Below, piece after piece: positions 43,071-49,342 of a DNA stretch of 49,342 bases. Under the pieces are notes generated by a model that was given only the letters and a program-made list of their open reading frames with translations, did no database searches and was not told the DNA's origin. How positions within the stretch are numbered: the first letter of the stretch is position 1; every line of letters starts with the position of its first letter. Origin of the DNA: Chlorobiaceae bacterium (GTDB lineage Bacteria > Bacteroidota > Ignavibacteria > Ignavibacteriales > Ignavibacteriaceae). The DNA is taken from assembly GCA_013824085.1 (NCBI GenBank), contig PNNF01000006.1, forward strand, positions 45,001 through 94,342, read 5' to 3'. Both the position numbers and the translations under genes were made by a program.

Positions 43071-45056
43071 TTAATTAACATTAATTGCTTTAAATCTGCA
43101 GGCTTCAACACACATTCCACACTTGATACACTTTTCTTCAATTACATAATGTGCTTTTCCTTTTTCACCAACAATCGCTTCTGATGAACATTTCCTAATG
43201 CAGATTCCGCAACCTGTACACAAACTATTATCTACTGTAAAAGTTAAGAGTGGCTTACAAACACCTGATGAACAGTGGCGTTCATAAAGATGCTCTTCAT
43301 ACTCTTCTCTAAAATATTGTAATCCTGAGAGAACGGGATTTGGAGCAGACTGACCTAATCCACAAAGTGAAGTATCTTGAATTACTTTAGCTAATCTGTT
43401 TAAATAAATTATTCCTTTGAATCTTTGTAGTTCTTCAATTTCATTTTCTTGTGATTTATAACTCTGCGGGATTCTTTCAACTATTTCAAGCATCCGTTTA
43501 GTGCCTTCGCGACAAGGAACACATTTGCCACAAGATTCACTTTGAATAAAAGTCAAAAAGAATTTTGCAACATCTACGATGCAAGTATCTTCATCCATAA
43601 CAACGAAGCCACCAGAGCCCATCATTGCACCAACCGCTTTGAGCGATTCATAATCAACTGGAGTGTCGATAACAGATTCAGGTAAACAGCCACCCGAAGG
43701 TCCACCAATTTGAACTGCTTTAAATTTTTTGCGATGAGGAATTCCACCACCGATATTAAATACAACATCATACAAAGTCATTCCCATCGGAACTTCAACC
43801 AAGCCAGTGTTTTCAATCTTTCCGCTAAGTGCAAAAACTTTTGTTCCTTTAGAAGTATTAGTTCCAATGCTTGAAAACCAATTGCTGCCTCTTACAATTA
43901 TTGCAGAGATGTTAGCAAAAGTTTCAACGTTGTTAATGATTGTTGGCTTTCCAAATAAACCTGAAACAACTGGGAACGGCGGTCTTGGTCTTGGCATTCC
44001 TCGCTTGCCTTCTATCGAAGCAATTAAAGCAGTCTCTTCGCCACAAACAAAAGCACCAGCACCTTTTTTAATTTTTAAATTTAGATTAAACCCACTGCCT
44101 AAAATATTTTGTCCGAGTAATCCGTATTCTTTACAAAGCTTAATTGCGTTGTCTAATCTTTCAATTGCAAGTGGATACTCAGCACGACAATAGATGTATC
44201 CTTCGTTAGCGCCAATTGCGTAAGCAGAGATTATCATTCCTTCAATAACTTTGAATGGATCACTCTCCAATATTGATCGATCCATAAACGCACCCGGGTC
44301 GCCTTCATCAGCGTTACAAATCACATATTTTTTTTCTGATTTTTGTTTGTGTGCGAACTCCCATTTTTTTCCAGTAGGAAATCCCGCTCCACCTCTGCCT
44401 CTTAATCCACTATCCAAAATTTCTTGAACTACATCTTTTGGACTCATCAATGTTAATATTTTATCGAATGCTCTAAATCCACCTCTTGCAATGTATGAAT
44501 CAATTGAGATAGGATCTACAATTCCACAATTATCCAAAACCAATTTCATTTGATGTTTGAAGAAAGGAATATTTTTTAGTGCGGGAATTTCGGCGTTTCC
44601 TTTTCCATGAGAGCCGAGTAATTTTTCACTAAAAATTTCTTTATCGACAATTGTTTTTTTAATAAACTTTGAGACGAGCTTAGGAGTGATTTCGTAATAA
44701 GAAATTCTTTCGCCATCAGGAAGTTTCACATCGACAATAACTTCTTTAGCACAAAATCCGATGCAACCCGTAGCTTCAATTTGGGCAGCGATATTTAATT
44801 TTTCTAATTCAAGTTTAATCTCTTCAGCAACTTTTTTTGCACCTGATGCTAATCCGCAAGTTCCCATTCCAATCCAAATTATTGGAACATTATGAGATTC
44901 ATAATTCAATTTACTGTTGAGAGATTTTATTTTTGTTTTACATTCTTCATCAGTGTGACAGAGAGGTCCGTCGATACAACATCTAACAAACATGCTGCAA
45001 GGATTAGTAACACTGTGCCAGCATTCAGTACAACATGCGTCAAGAAATTTATTCAT
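43071..45056 (-). CDS. NuoF-like hydrogenase flavoprotein, long form (HydB/HndC type)
   Basis: A 661-residue protein. The cysteine-rich start (CCTECWHSVTNPC, then CCIDGPLC, residues 8-33) may bind metal. A thioredoxin-like [2Fe-2S] domain follows (TCGLASG, ATGCIGFC; Cys67, 98, 102). The FMN/NAD(P)H core has GRGGAGFPTGKKW (220-232), NADEGDPGAFMDR (248-260) and ESCGKCVPCREG (507-518) with Cys565. Two ferredoxin motifs close the protein (Cys613/616/619/623 and Cys643/646/649/653). This matches the HydB/HndC architecture. The second copy at 35227 lacks both end domains. The gene overlaps the NuoE-like gene by 4 bases. The extra clusters are those linked to electron bifurcation in the Thermotoga-type enzyme, which I treat as inference here. 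Confidence 0.95.
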   Translation of the reverse strand: MNKFLDACCTECWHSVTNPCSMFVRCCIDGPLCHTDEECKTKIKSLNSKLNYESHNVPIIWIGMGTCGLASGAKKVAEEIKLELEKLNIAAQIEATGCIGFCAKEVIVDVKLPDGERISYYEITPKLVSKFIKKTIVDKEIFSEKLLGSHGKGNAEIPALKNIPFFKHQMKLVLDNCGIVDPISIDSYIARGGFRAFDKILTLMSPKDVVQEILDSGLRGRGGAGFPTGKKWEFAHKQKSEKKYVICNADEGDPGAFMDRSILESDPFKVIEGMIISAYAIGANEGYIYCRAEYPLAIERLDNAIKLCKEYGLLGQNILGSGFNLNLKIKKGAGAFVCGEETALIASIEGKRGMPRPRPPFPVVSGLFGKPTIINNVETFANISAIIVRGSNWFSSIGTNTSKGTKVFALSGKIENTGLVEVPMGMTLYDVVFNIGGGIPHRKKFKAVQIGGPSGGCLPESVIDTPVDYESLKAVGAMMGSGGFVVMDEDTCIVDVAKFFLTFIQSESCGKCVPCREGTKRMLEIVERIPQSYKSQENEIEELQRFKGIIYLNRLAKVIQDTSLCGLGQSAPNPVLSGLQYFREEYEEHLYERHCSSGVCKPLLTFTVDNSLCTGCGICIRKCSSEAIVGEKGKAHYVIEEKCIKCGMCVEACRFKAINVN

Positions 45057-45556
45057 AATACAACCTCTTGCTTTTGATTTGCAGCTTCATCTTTAGATTC
45101 AACTTTTGGCTTTCCCTGATATTTTTTAATTATTGATGGAATATCTTTTACTCCAATTCTACCATAATATTCTTCATTTACAGTTATAACAGGTGCAATA
45201 GAACAAGCTCCGATGCAATTAACTAATTCTAAAGTAAATTTTTTATCGCGCGTTGTTTGTCCAGCTTTAATTTTAAGTGAATCCTCAAGAGCAAATAACA
45301 GGTTTGCAGAATTTTTTACGTGACAAGCAGTTCCTCTACAAACTTTAATAACATTTGCTCCAAGCGGAGTCATTCGGAACATATTGTAAAAAGTAGCAAC
45401 ACCATAAATTCTGGCTACTGAAGAGCCAACAAATTCAGCTACTTCGTTTATTGCATCTTCGGGTAAATAGCCATAAACATCTTGCACTTCTTGTAATAGT
45501 GGAATCAGAGCACTTTTATCATTTTTGTTATAACGAAGAAAAATCTCATTATGCAT
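45053..45556 (-). CDS. NuoE-like [2Fe-2S] hydrogenase subunit, first copy (HydC/HndA type)
   Basis: A 167-residue subunit of the 24 kDa family. Ligands are CRGTACHV (C-x4-C) and CIGACSIAP (C-x3-C). A helical start (LLQEVQDVYGYLPEDAI) is typical. It opens the ten-gene hydrogenase operon and overlaps the NuoF-like gene by 4 bases. AAAAGGA lies before the ATG at 45556. A sigma-54-like -24/-12 element lies 34-50 bases upstream and a long inverted repeat about 110 bases upstream. It diverges from htrA. Confidence 0.94.
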   Translation of the reverse strand: MHNEIFLRYNKNDKSALIPLLQEVQDVYGYLPEDAINEVAEFVGSSVARIYGVATFYNMFRMTPLGANVIKVCRGTACHVKNSANLLFALEDSLKIKAGQTTRDKKFTLELVNCIGACSIAPVITVNEEYYGRIGVKDIPSIIKKYQGKPKVESKDEAANQKQEVVL

Positions 45557-45589
45557 TTTATCGTCCTTTTATAGATTTTTGTTAAAATT

Positions 45590-45606
45590 ATCAAATAAAA
45601 TGCCAA
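45590..45606 (-). promoter_or_regulatory. possible sigma-54-type promoter of the hydrogenase operon
   Basis: On the minus strand TTGGCATTTTATTTGAT resembles YTGGCACGNNNNTTGCW: TTGGCA and TTG-T are kept with exact GG-N10 spacing, but the -12 GC is GA. The implied start gives a leader of about 23 bases, as for the hsp20 operon. It is weaker than that site and could be chance in AT-rich DNA. Confidence 0.38.
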
Positions 45607-45664
45607 GAAAATCGAAATTAATAATTGAGTTTAACTACCTTAAAACTAGTTTTTTACTATTATG

Positions 45665-45719
45665 AATTTTCATTTCTCATATTTGGAAGTGATTTTTCTT
45701 TAATGAGAAATGGAAAATT
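45665..45719. promoter_or_regulatory. 16-base-pair inverted repeat upstream of the hydrogenase operon
   Basis: The left arm AATTTTCATTTCTCAT (45665-45680) pairs with ATGAGAAATG-AAAATT (45703-45719, one extra G at 45713). The centre is 22 bases. It lies about 60-115 bases upstream of the sigma-54-like element, the distance expected of an activator-binding site. It could equally be a bidirectional terminator arm, but neither strand has a long T run next to it. Confidence 0.45.
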
Positions 45720-46016
45720 TCTCCGTTTTCTTAATAATTTGAATTAATTTCCCTTGATTTACGAAAAAATGTGCACCATTGTAAAAAGAACTTTGTGAGA
45801 CTTTGTGACCAAGTGAGTTTAGTGTTTTTTGAATTTTCTTTCCGAAGATTTGCGTCAAAAACTAAGTGAAACAATTGTTTAAGTTTGTAACTTTATTTTA
45901 AAAACATTTCAACTGGATGATATGAATTGACTCAACACTTTATTCGGAAAAATTTGGAACTAATTTTTATCCACAAAACTTTTAGTATTTTAGTAAACAA
46001 AAACTAGAAAATAACA

Positions 46017-47186
46017 ATGAACAAAAAAATAATATTCATAACAATTTTTATTACGGTAGCTGCAATAATAATTTTCTCCGTAACAAACTCAGATGAGAAT
46101 AAAATTTACACAGAATCAACTCCAGCTACGATTCAATCGAATCTATTAAATAACGACAGAATTACAAATCAAAGAAGAAATATAGTAACAGAAACTGTTG
46201 CGAAAGTTAGTCCCGCAGTTGTAAGTATAAACGTTACAGAGATTCGTCAAGTCAACAATCCATTTTTCTCACCATTTTTTGATGATCCATTTTTCAGACA
46301 ATTCTTCGGAGATCAATCCTATAAACAAAGAGTGCAAGGACTTGGTAGCGGATTTATTATTTCAGATGATGGTTACATAATCACTAACGATCACGTTGCT
46401 GGCAATGCAACAGAAGTAATCGTAACAGTAACAAGTGGAAAACATTACAACGCAAAAATTATCGGCACAGATCCCGTTTCAGATATTTGCTTAATTAAAA
46501 TTGATGAATCATCTCTTCCCTTTATAACACTTGGAAATTCAGATGATATAATTATTGGTGAATGGGTTATTGCTCTTGGAAATCCGTTTGGACTTTTCGA
46601 TATAAATGATAAGCCCACTGTAACTGTTGGAGTTATCTCAGGCACAGGATTAAATCTCGAGCCCGTGAATAATCGTTTTTACTTAAATATGATTCAAACA
46701 GACGCAGCAATAAATGGCGGAAATAGCGGCGGACCATTAGTGAATAGTATTGGCGAAGTAATTGGAATGAACACATTAATTTTCACTGGCGGCGGTGGCT
46801 CGCAAGGAAGCATTGGACTTGGCTTTGCAATTCCAGTCAATAAAATCAAGCGTATAGTCGATGAATTAAAAAAATATGGAAAGATAGAGAGAGATTTTTA
46901 TACGGGGCTGAGTGTTCAAAATATTGATCAAACAATTGCAAATTATTTTAAGCTCGAAAATACAAAAGGAGTAATTATCACAAGAGTTGAAAAAAATTCG
47001 CCAGCTGATGATGCAGGATTAAAACAAAGCGATGTGATTTTGAGAGTCAATAATTACCGCATCAATAATGAACAAATTCTACTTGGTACTCTTCATGAAT
47101 TTAGAACGGGACAAAGTGTTGAGTTAACAATACTTCGCGACAACAATGAGAAAAAAATAAAAATGAAATTAGAGAAAAGAAAATGA
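46017..47186 (+). CDS. periplasmic serine protease, HtrA/DegP family
   Basis: A 389-residue trypsin-like protease with one N-terminal anchor or signal (residues 4-20). The catalytic triad is His126 (TNDHV), Asp156 (DPVSDICLIKI) and Ser237 (GGNSGGPL). A Phe/Pro-rich LA-loop-like segment (82-98) precedes the protease domain. One C-terminal PDZ domain is at about 290-385; DegP itself has two, so this is a DegS-like layout. It degrades misfolded envelope proteins. Its stop overlaps the purB start by 4 bases. Confidence 0.93.
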   Translation: MNKKIIFITIFITVAAIIIFSVTNSDENKIYTESTPATIQSNLLNNDRITNQRRNIVTETVAKVSPAVVSINVTEIRQVNNPFFSPFFDDPFFRQFFGDQSYKQRVQGLGSGFIISDDGYIITNDHVAGNATEVIVTVTSGKHYNAKIIGTDPVSDICLIKIDESSLPFITLGNSDDIIIGEWVIALGNPFGLFDINDKPTVTVGVISGTGLNLEPVNNRFYLNMIQTDAAINGGNSGGPLVNSIGEVIGMNTLIFTGGGGSQGSIGLGFAIPVNKIKRIVDELKKYGKIERDFYTGLSVQNIDQTIANYFKLENTKGVIITRVEKNSPADDAGLKQSDVILRVNNYRINNEQILLGTLHEFRTGQSVELTILRDNNEKKIKMKLEKRK

Positions 47187-48481
47187 TTGAACGTTATACA
47201 CTTCCCGAAATGGGAAATATTTGGAACGACGAGTTTAAGTATTCTGCTTGGTTGAAGATTGAGATACTTGCTTGCGAAGCACGTGCAGAGATGGGAGATA
47301 TTCCTTTTGCTGATGTTGAAGCGATTAAACAAAAGGCAAAATTTGATGTAAAAAAAATTAATGAGATTGAAGAGACTACTCAACACGATGTGATTGCGTT
47401 CTTAACGAATGTTGCTGAATACGTTGGTGCTGAATCACGACACATTCATTACGGTATGACTTCTTCCGACATACTTGATACAACTTTATCATATCAAATG
47501 AAAATTGCGGGAGAACTTCTGCTGCAATCTTTGGAAAAATTAAAAGATGAATTAAAACAGAAAGCACTTGAACATAAATATTCTTTATGCGTTGGCAGAA
47601 CACACGGAATTCACGCTGAGCCAACAACGATGGGGCTGAAGTTTGCATTGTGGTATGAAGAGACAAAACGAAATATTGAAAGATTGGCTGCTGCTAATCA
47701 AAGAATTAGTGTTGGAAAAATTTCCGGTGCGGTTGGAACTTTTGAACATTTGTCACCTAAAGTTGAAGAATATGTTTGTAAAAATTTAGGCCTAACTCCT
47801 GATCCTGTTTCAACTCAGATAATTCAACGAGATCGACATGCAGAGTATTTATCCGTGTTAGCAATAGTGGGAGCGACATTGGAAAAAATTGCTACCGAGA
47901 TTCGACACTTACAAAAAACTGAAGTTCTTGAAGCAGAAGAATTTTTTGGCAAAGGACAAAAAGGATCTTCAGCAATGCCGCATAAAAGAAATCCAATTAC
48001 TTGCGAAAGAATTGCGGGCTTAGCAAGAGTGTTAAGAGGCAACTCAACCGCGGCTTTGGAAAATGTTGCACTTTGGCATGAGCGAGATATTACGCACTCA
48101 TCTGTTGAAAGAGTGATAATTCCAGATTCAACAATCTTGTTACATTATATGCTTTCAAAAACAATTTCGTTGATAAAAAATTTACTTCTCTATCCCGAAA
48201 ACATGAAGAAAAATTTGGAACTAACTCGAGGCTTAGTTTTTTCTCAAACTGTTTTATTAAAAATTACTCAAGCAGGAGTGTCAAGAGAAGCCGCTTATAG
48301 CATAGTCCAAACCGCTGCTATGGAAGTTTGGAAAGATCAGAATAAAAATCTAAAAACGGAATTATTAAACTCAACTGAATTATTAAAATATTTGTCAAAA
48401 GATGAAATAGAAAAAATCTTTGACTACCAAAATATGCTAACGAATGTAAATTTTATTTTTGACCGAACAATAAATGAGTAA
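47183..48481 (+). CDS. purB: adenylosuccinate lyase
   Basis: A 432-residue enzyme of the fumarase/aspartase superfamily acting twice in purine synthesis: release of fumarate from SAICAR and from adenylosuccinate. Signature GSSAMPHKRNP is at 261-271, with the catalytic serine in its loop. His141 in GRTHGIHAEPTT is the general-acid region, and HYGMTSSD (89-96) binds substrate. It overlaps htrA by 4 bases and precedes the peroxiredoxin by 7 bases. Confidence 0.97.
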   Translation: MIERYTLPEMGNIWNDEFKYSAWLKIEILACEARAEMGDIPFADVEAIKQKAKFDVKKINEIEETTQHDVIAFLTNVAEYVGAESRHIHYGMTSSDILDTTLSYQMKIAGELLLQSLEKLKDELKQKALEHKYSLCVGRTHGIHAEPTTMGLKFALWYEETKRNIERLAAANQRISVGKISGAVGTFEHLSPKVEEYVCKNLGLTPDPVSTQIIQRDRHAEYLSVLAIVGATLEKIATEIRHLQKTEVLEAEEFFGKGQKGSSAMPHKRNPITCERIAGLARVLRGNSTAALENVALWHERDITHSSVERVIIPDSTILLHYMLSKTISLIKNLLLYPENMKKNLELTRGLVFSQTVLLKITQAGVSREAAYSIVQTAAMEVWKDQNKNLKTELLNSTELLKYLSKDEIEKIFDYQNMLTNVNFIFDRTINE

Positions 48482-48488
48482 CAATTAA

Positions 48489-49001
48489 ATGAAAGTATTT
48501 ATGAAATTTTTTCTAATGTTTTTTATCATTTTTTCTTTCAACATTTTTTCCCAAGAGTTATCTAAAGGAATGAAAGCCCCTGATTTTACGCTTCAAGATG
48601 AGAATGGAAAAAAAGTTACGTTATCAAAAGTTTATAAAAAATCTCCTGTCGTTATTTTTTTCTATCCAAGAGCAATGACTTCCGGTTGCACAAAACAAGC
48701 TTGCGGAATAAGAGATAATTTTAGCGAGTTCGAGAAAAATAATATTAGAGTTTTTGGAATCAGCACTGATTCGACAAATAAATTAAAAGAGTTTGTTAAA
48801 AAAGAAAACTTAAATTTTCCTCTTCTTTCGGATGTAGATAAAAAAGTATCTGAAAATTATGGAGTACTTCGTGAAAGTGGAATGGCTAAGCGAGTAACTT
48901 TTATAATCGATAAAAAAGGAATTGTAAGCGAGATTATTGAAGTCAAGGATATTGATAATCATGCAGAATTAGTTTTGAGATTAGCAAAAGAACTAAAATA
49001 A
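48489..49001 (+). CDS. secreted peroxiredoxin, BCP/PrxQ type
   Basis: A 170-residue thiol peroxidase. The peroxidatic site is PRAMTSGCTKQACG (60-73), with Cys67 as peroxidatic residue, Cys72 as resolving residue five positions on (the alpha-helical PrxQ type) and Thr64 in the usual Pro-Thr-Cys-like triad position. An N-terminal signal (residues 1-21, ending NIFSQ) is unusual for BCP, which is usually cytoplasmic, so this one probably works in the periplasm. It may protect envelope proteins with htrA upstream. It lies 7 bases after purB. Confidence 0.93.
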   Translation: MKVFMKFFLMFFIIFSFNIFSQELSKGMKAPDFTLQDENGKKVTLSKVYKKSPVVIFFYPRAMTSGCTKQACGIRDNFSEFEKNNIRVFGISTDSTNKLKEFVKKENLNFPLLSDVDKKVSENYGVLRESGMAKRVTFIIDKKGIVSEIIEVKDIDNHAELVLRLAKELK

Positions 49002-49008
49002 TTTCTAC

Positions 49009-49039
49009 TTTGTCATTAGCAAAAAGTTGAGTAAATTTG
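49009..49039 (+). promoter_or_regulatory. Bacteroidota-type promoter of the tRNA-Leu gene
   Basis: TTTG (49009-49012), a 19-base spacer, then TAAATTTG (49032-49039): a full match to TTTG-N19-TAnnTTTG. The expected start is near 49046, about 29 bases before the tRNA. Confidence 0.8.
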
Positions 49040-49074
49040 CGTTCGATAATTTTTATCGCTTGTTCTTTTTATTA

Positions 49075-49160
49075 GCCGGAGTGGCGGAATTGGCAGACGC
49101 GCTGGACTCAAAATCCAGTGAGGCTTACACCTCGTACCGGTTCGACTCCGGTCTTCGGTA
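49075..49160 (+). tRNA. tRNA-Leu (anticodon CAA)
   Basis: An 86-base class II tRNA. The acceptor stem GCCGGAG (49075-49081) pairs with CTTCGGT (49153-49159), with two wobble pairs, and A at 49160 is the discriminator. The anticodon stem CTGGA/TCCAG encloses the loop CTCAAAA, giving CAA (reads UUG). A long variable arm has GAGG/CCTC. The T arm is ACCGG-TTCGACT-CCGGT. CCA is not encoded. A run of nine T (49173-49181) follows. Confidence 0.96.
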
Positions 49161-49185
49161 CTAATAATAAAATTTTTTTTTCAAT

Positions 49186-49342
49186 CAGTGCGGAATTGGC
49201 AGATAAACTGGACATTCAAAATCCAAGTTTACCTACCTGAGTTTATAATGGTAGGTGAGGCTTACACCTCGTAACGGTTTACCTAACAGAGTCCTCGATG
49301 GTAGGTTCGACTTCGGTTTACCTAACAGAGCTTGCGATTGGA
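49186..49342 (+). pseudogene. decayed tRNA-Leu copy interrupted by hairpin insertions (runs to window edge)
   Basis: Starting 25 bases after the intact tRNA-Leu, the sequence follows it closely: GCGGAATTGGCAGA, CTGGAC, CAAAATCCA, the whole GTGAGGCTTACACCTCGTA arm, and TTCGACT. The 5' acceptor strand is gone and the anticodon loop has two extra bases. Three related units break it: 49226-49254 at the end of the anticodon stem, 49278-49305 before the T loop and 49317 onward after it, the last cut by the window edge. Confidence 0.75.
49227..49342 (+). repeat. three ~28-base palindromic units (TTTACCTA...TAGG) inside the tRNA-like sequence
   Basis: Unit 1 forms ACCTACC/GGTAGGT (49231-49237 with 49250-49256). 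Unit 2 forms ACCTA/TAGGT (49281-49285 with 49302-49306). Unit 3 begins identically to unit 2: CGGTTTACCTAACAGAG occurs at 49275-49291 and 49314-49330. Units 2 and 3 each follow a CGG, the two strands of the former T stem. Confidence 0.72.

Larger units (their letters stand above)
45557..46016. other. 460-base divergent control region between hydrogenase operon and htrA
   Basis: No gene is seen. From the hydrogenase side it holds a sigma-54-like element (45590-45606) and a 16-base-pair inverted repeat (45665-45719). A tandem CTTTGTGA repeat (45791-45808), a perfect palindrome AAACAATTGTTT (45869-45880) and a TAAGTTTG on the plus strand (45880-45887) follow. Nearer htrA there is TTTG (45953-45956) with AAACTTTT 19 bases on, a weak match to the promoter pattern. 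Confidence 0.65.

Noticed and set aside
45791-45808. Tandem CTTTGTGA repeat in the divergent control region
   Set aside because: Only two short copies; too little to call a binding site or a CRISPR-like repeat.
49227-49342. CRISPR array
   Set aside because: The repeated units are palindromic and spaced by recognisable tRNA parts, not by unique spacers of constant length, and no cas gene is present.

Overview
The window is AT-rich and gene-dense. It suggests a bacterium of the Bacteroidota/Chlorobiota (FCB) lineage, most likely an Ignavibacteria-like organism. The reasons are a PorX-type response regulator with a PglZ domain, a fused CcoN-CcoO oxidase subunit, a Dlt-like MBOAT/acyl-carrier/SGNH set, and promoters of the TTTG-N19-TAnnTTTG type (clearest in front of the tRNA-Leu at 49009-49039). 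The lineage is inferred from gene content; no phylogeny was run. Almost everything from 1 to 45556 is on the minus strand. The exceptions are birA-coaX (14551-16094). From 46017 to the end genes are on the plus strand.

Layout. 1-3039: cell-surface polysaccharide genes (an SLBB export protein cut by the window edge, rfbB, a probable outer-membrane protein). 3524-7554: a Dlt-like O-acylation cassette (MBOAT acyltransferase, acyl carrier protein, two SGNH proteins). 7727-11394: a phosphofructokinase with pyrophosphate-type active-site residues and a UvrD/PcrA helicase. 11553-14383: an hsp20-dnaK-hsp20 heat-shock operon with a convincing sigma-54 promoter and a strong terminator. 14551-21241: cofactor and housekeeping genes (birA, coaX, panC, accD, tsaB, tsaE) with porX at the head of the minus-strand run. 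21352-29848: a complete cbb3 cytochrome oxidase operon (ccoI, S, NO, Q, P, G, H and a SafE-like gene). 30063-33015: two orphan sensor kinases, one RegB-like. 33324-45556: a ten-gene, tightly packed hydrogenase operon. 46017-49001: an HtrA protease, purB and a secreted peroxiredoxin. 49075-49342: an intact tRNA-Leu followed by a decayed tRNA-Leu copy carrying hairpin insertions.

The most notable system is the hydrogenase operon. It encodes two NuoE/NuoF/HydA-type trimeric [FeFe]-hydrogenases that differ in architecture. Between them lie a histidine kinase whose input domain is itself an [FeFe]-hydrogenase-like module keeping all four H-cluster cysteines, two stand-alone receivers and a receiver-PAS-kinase hybrid. 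I read this as an H2- or redox-sensing circuit sitting inside the genes it may control. With the neighbouring cbb3 oxidase and RegB-like kinase, this 24 kb stretch looks like a module that matches hydrogen metabolism to oxygen and quinone redox state. The HydE/F/G maturases are not in the window.

Smaller points that change the annotation: panC has no ATG/GTG/TTG start and appears to begin at an ATC codon (16931), giving 283 residues; pfk, ccoH and the PAS kinase start later than their longest frames; ccoQ (24856-25035) is a small gene that is easily missed.
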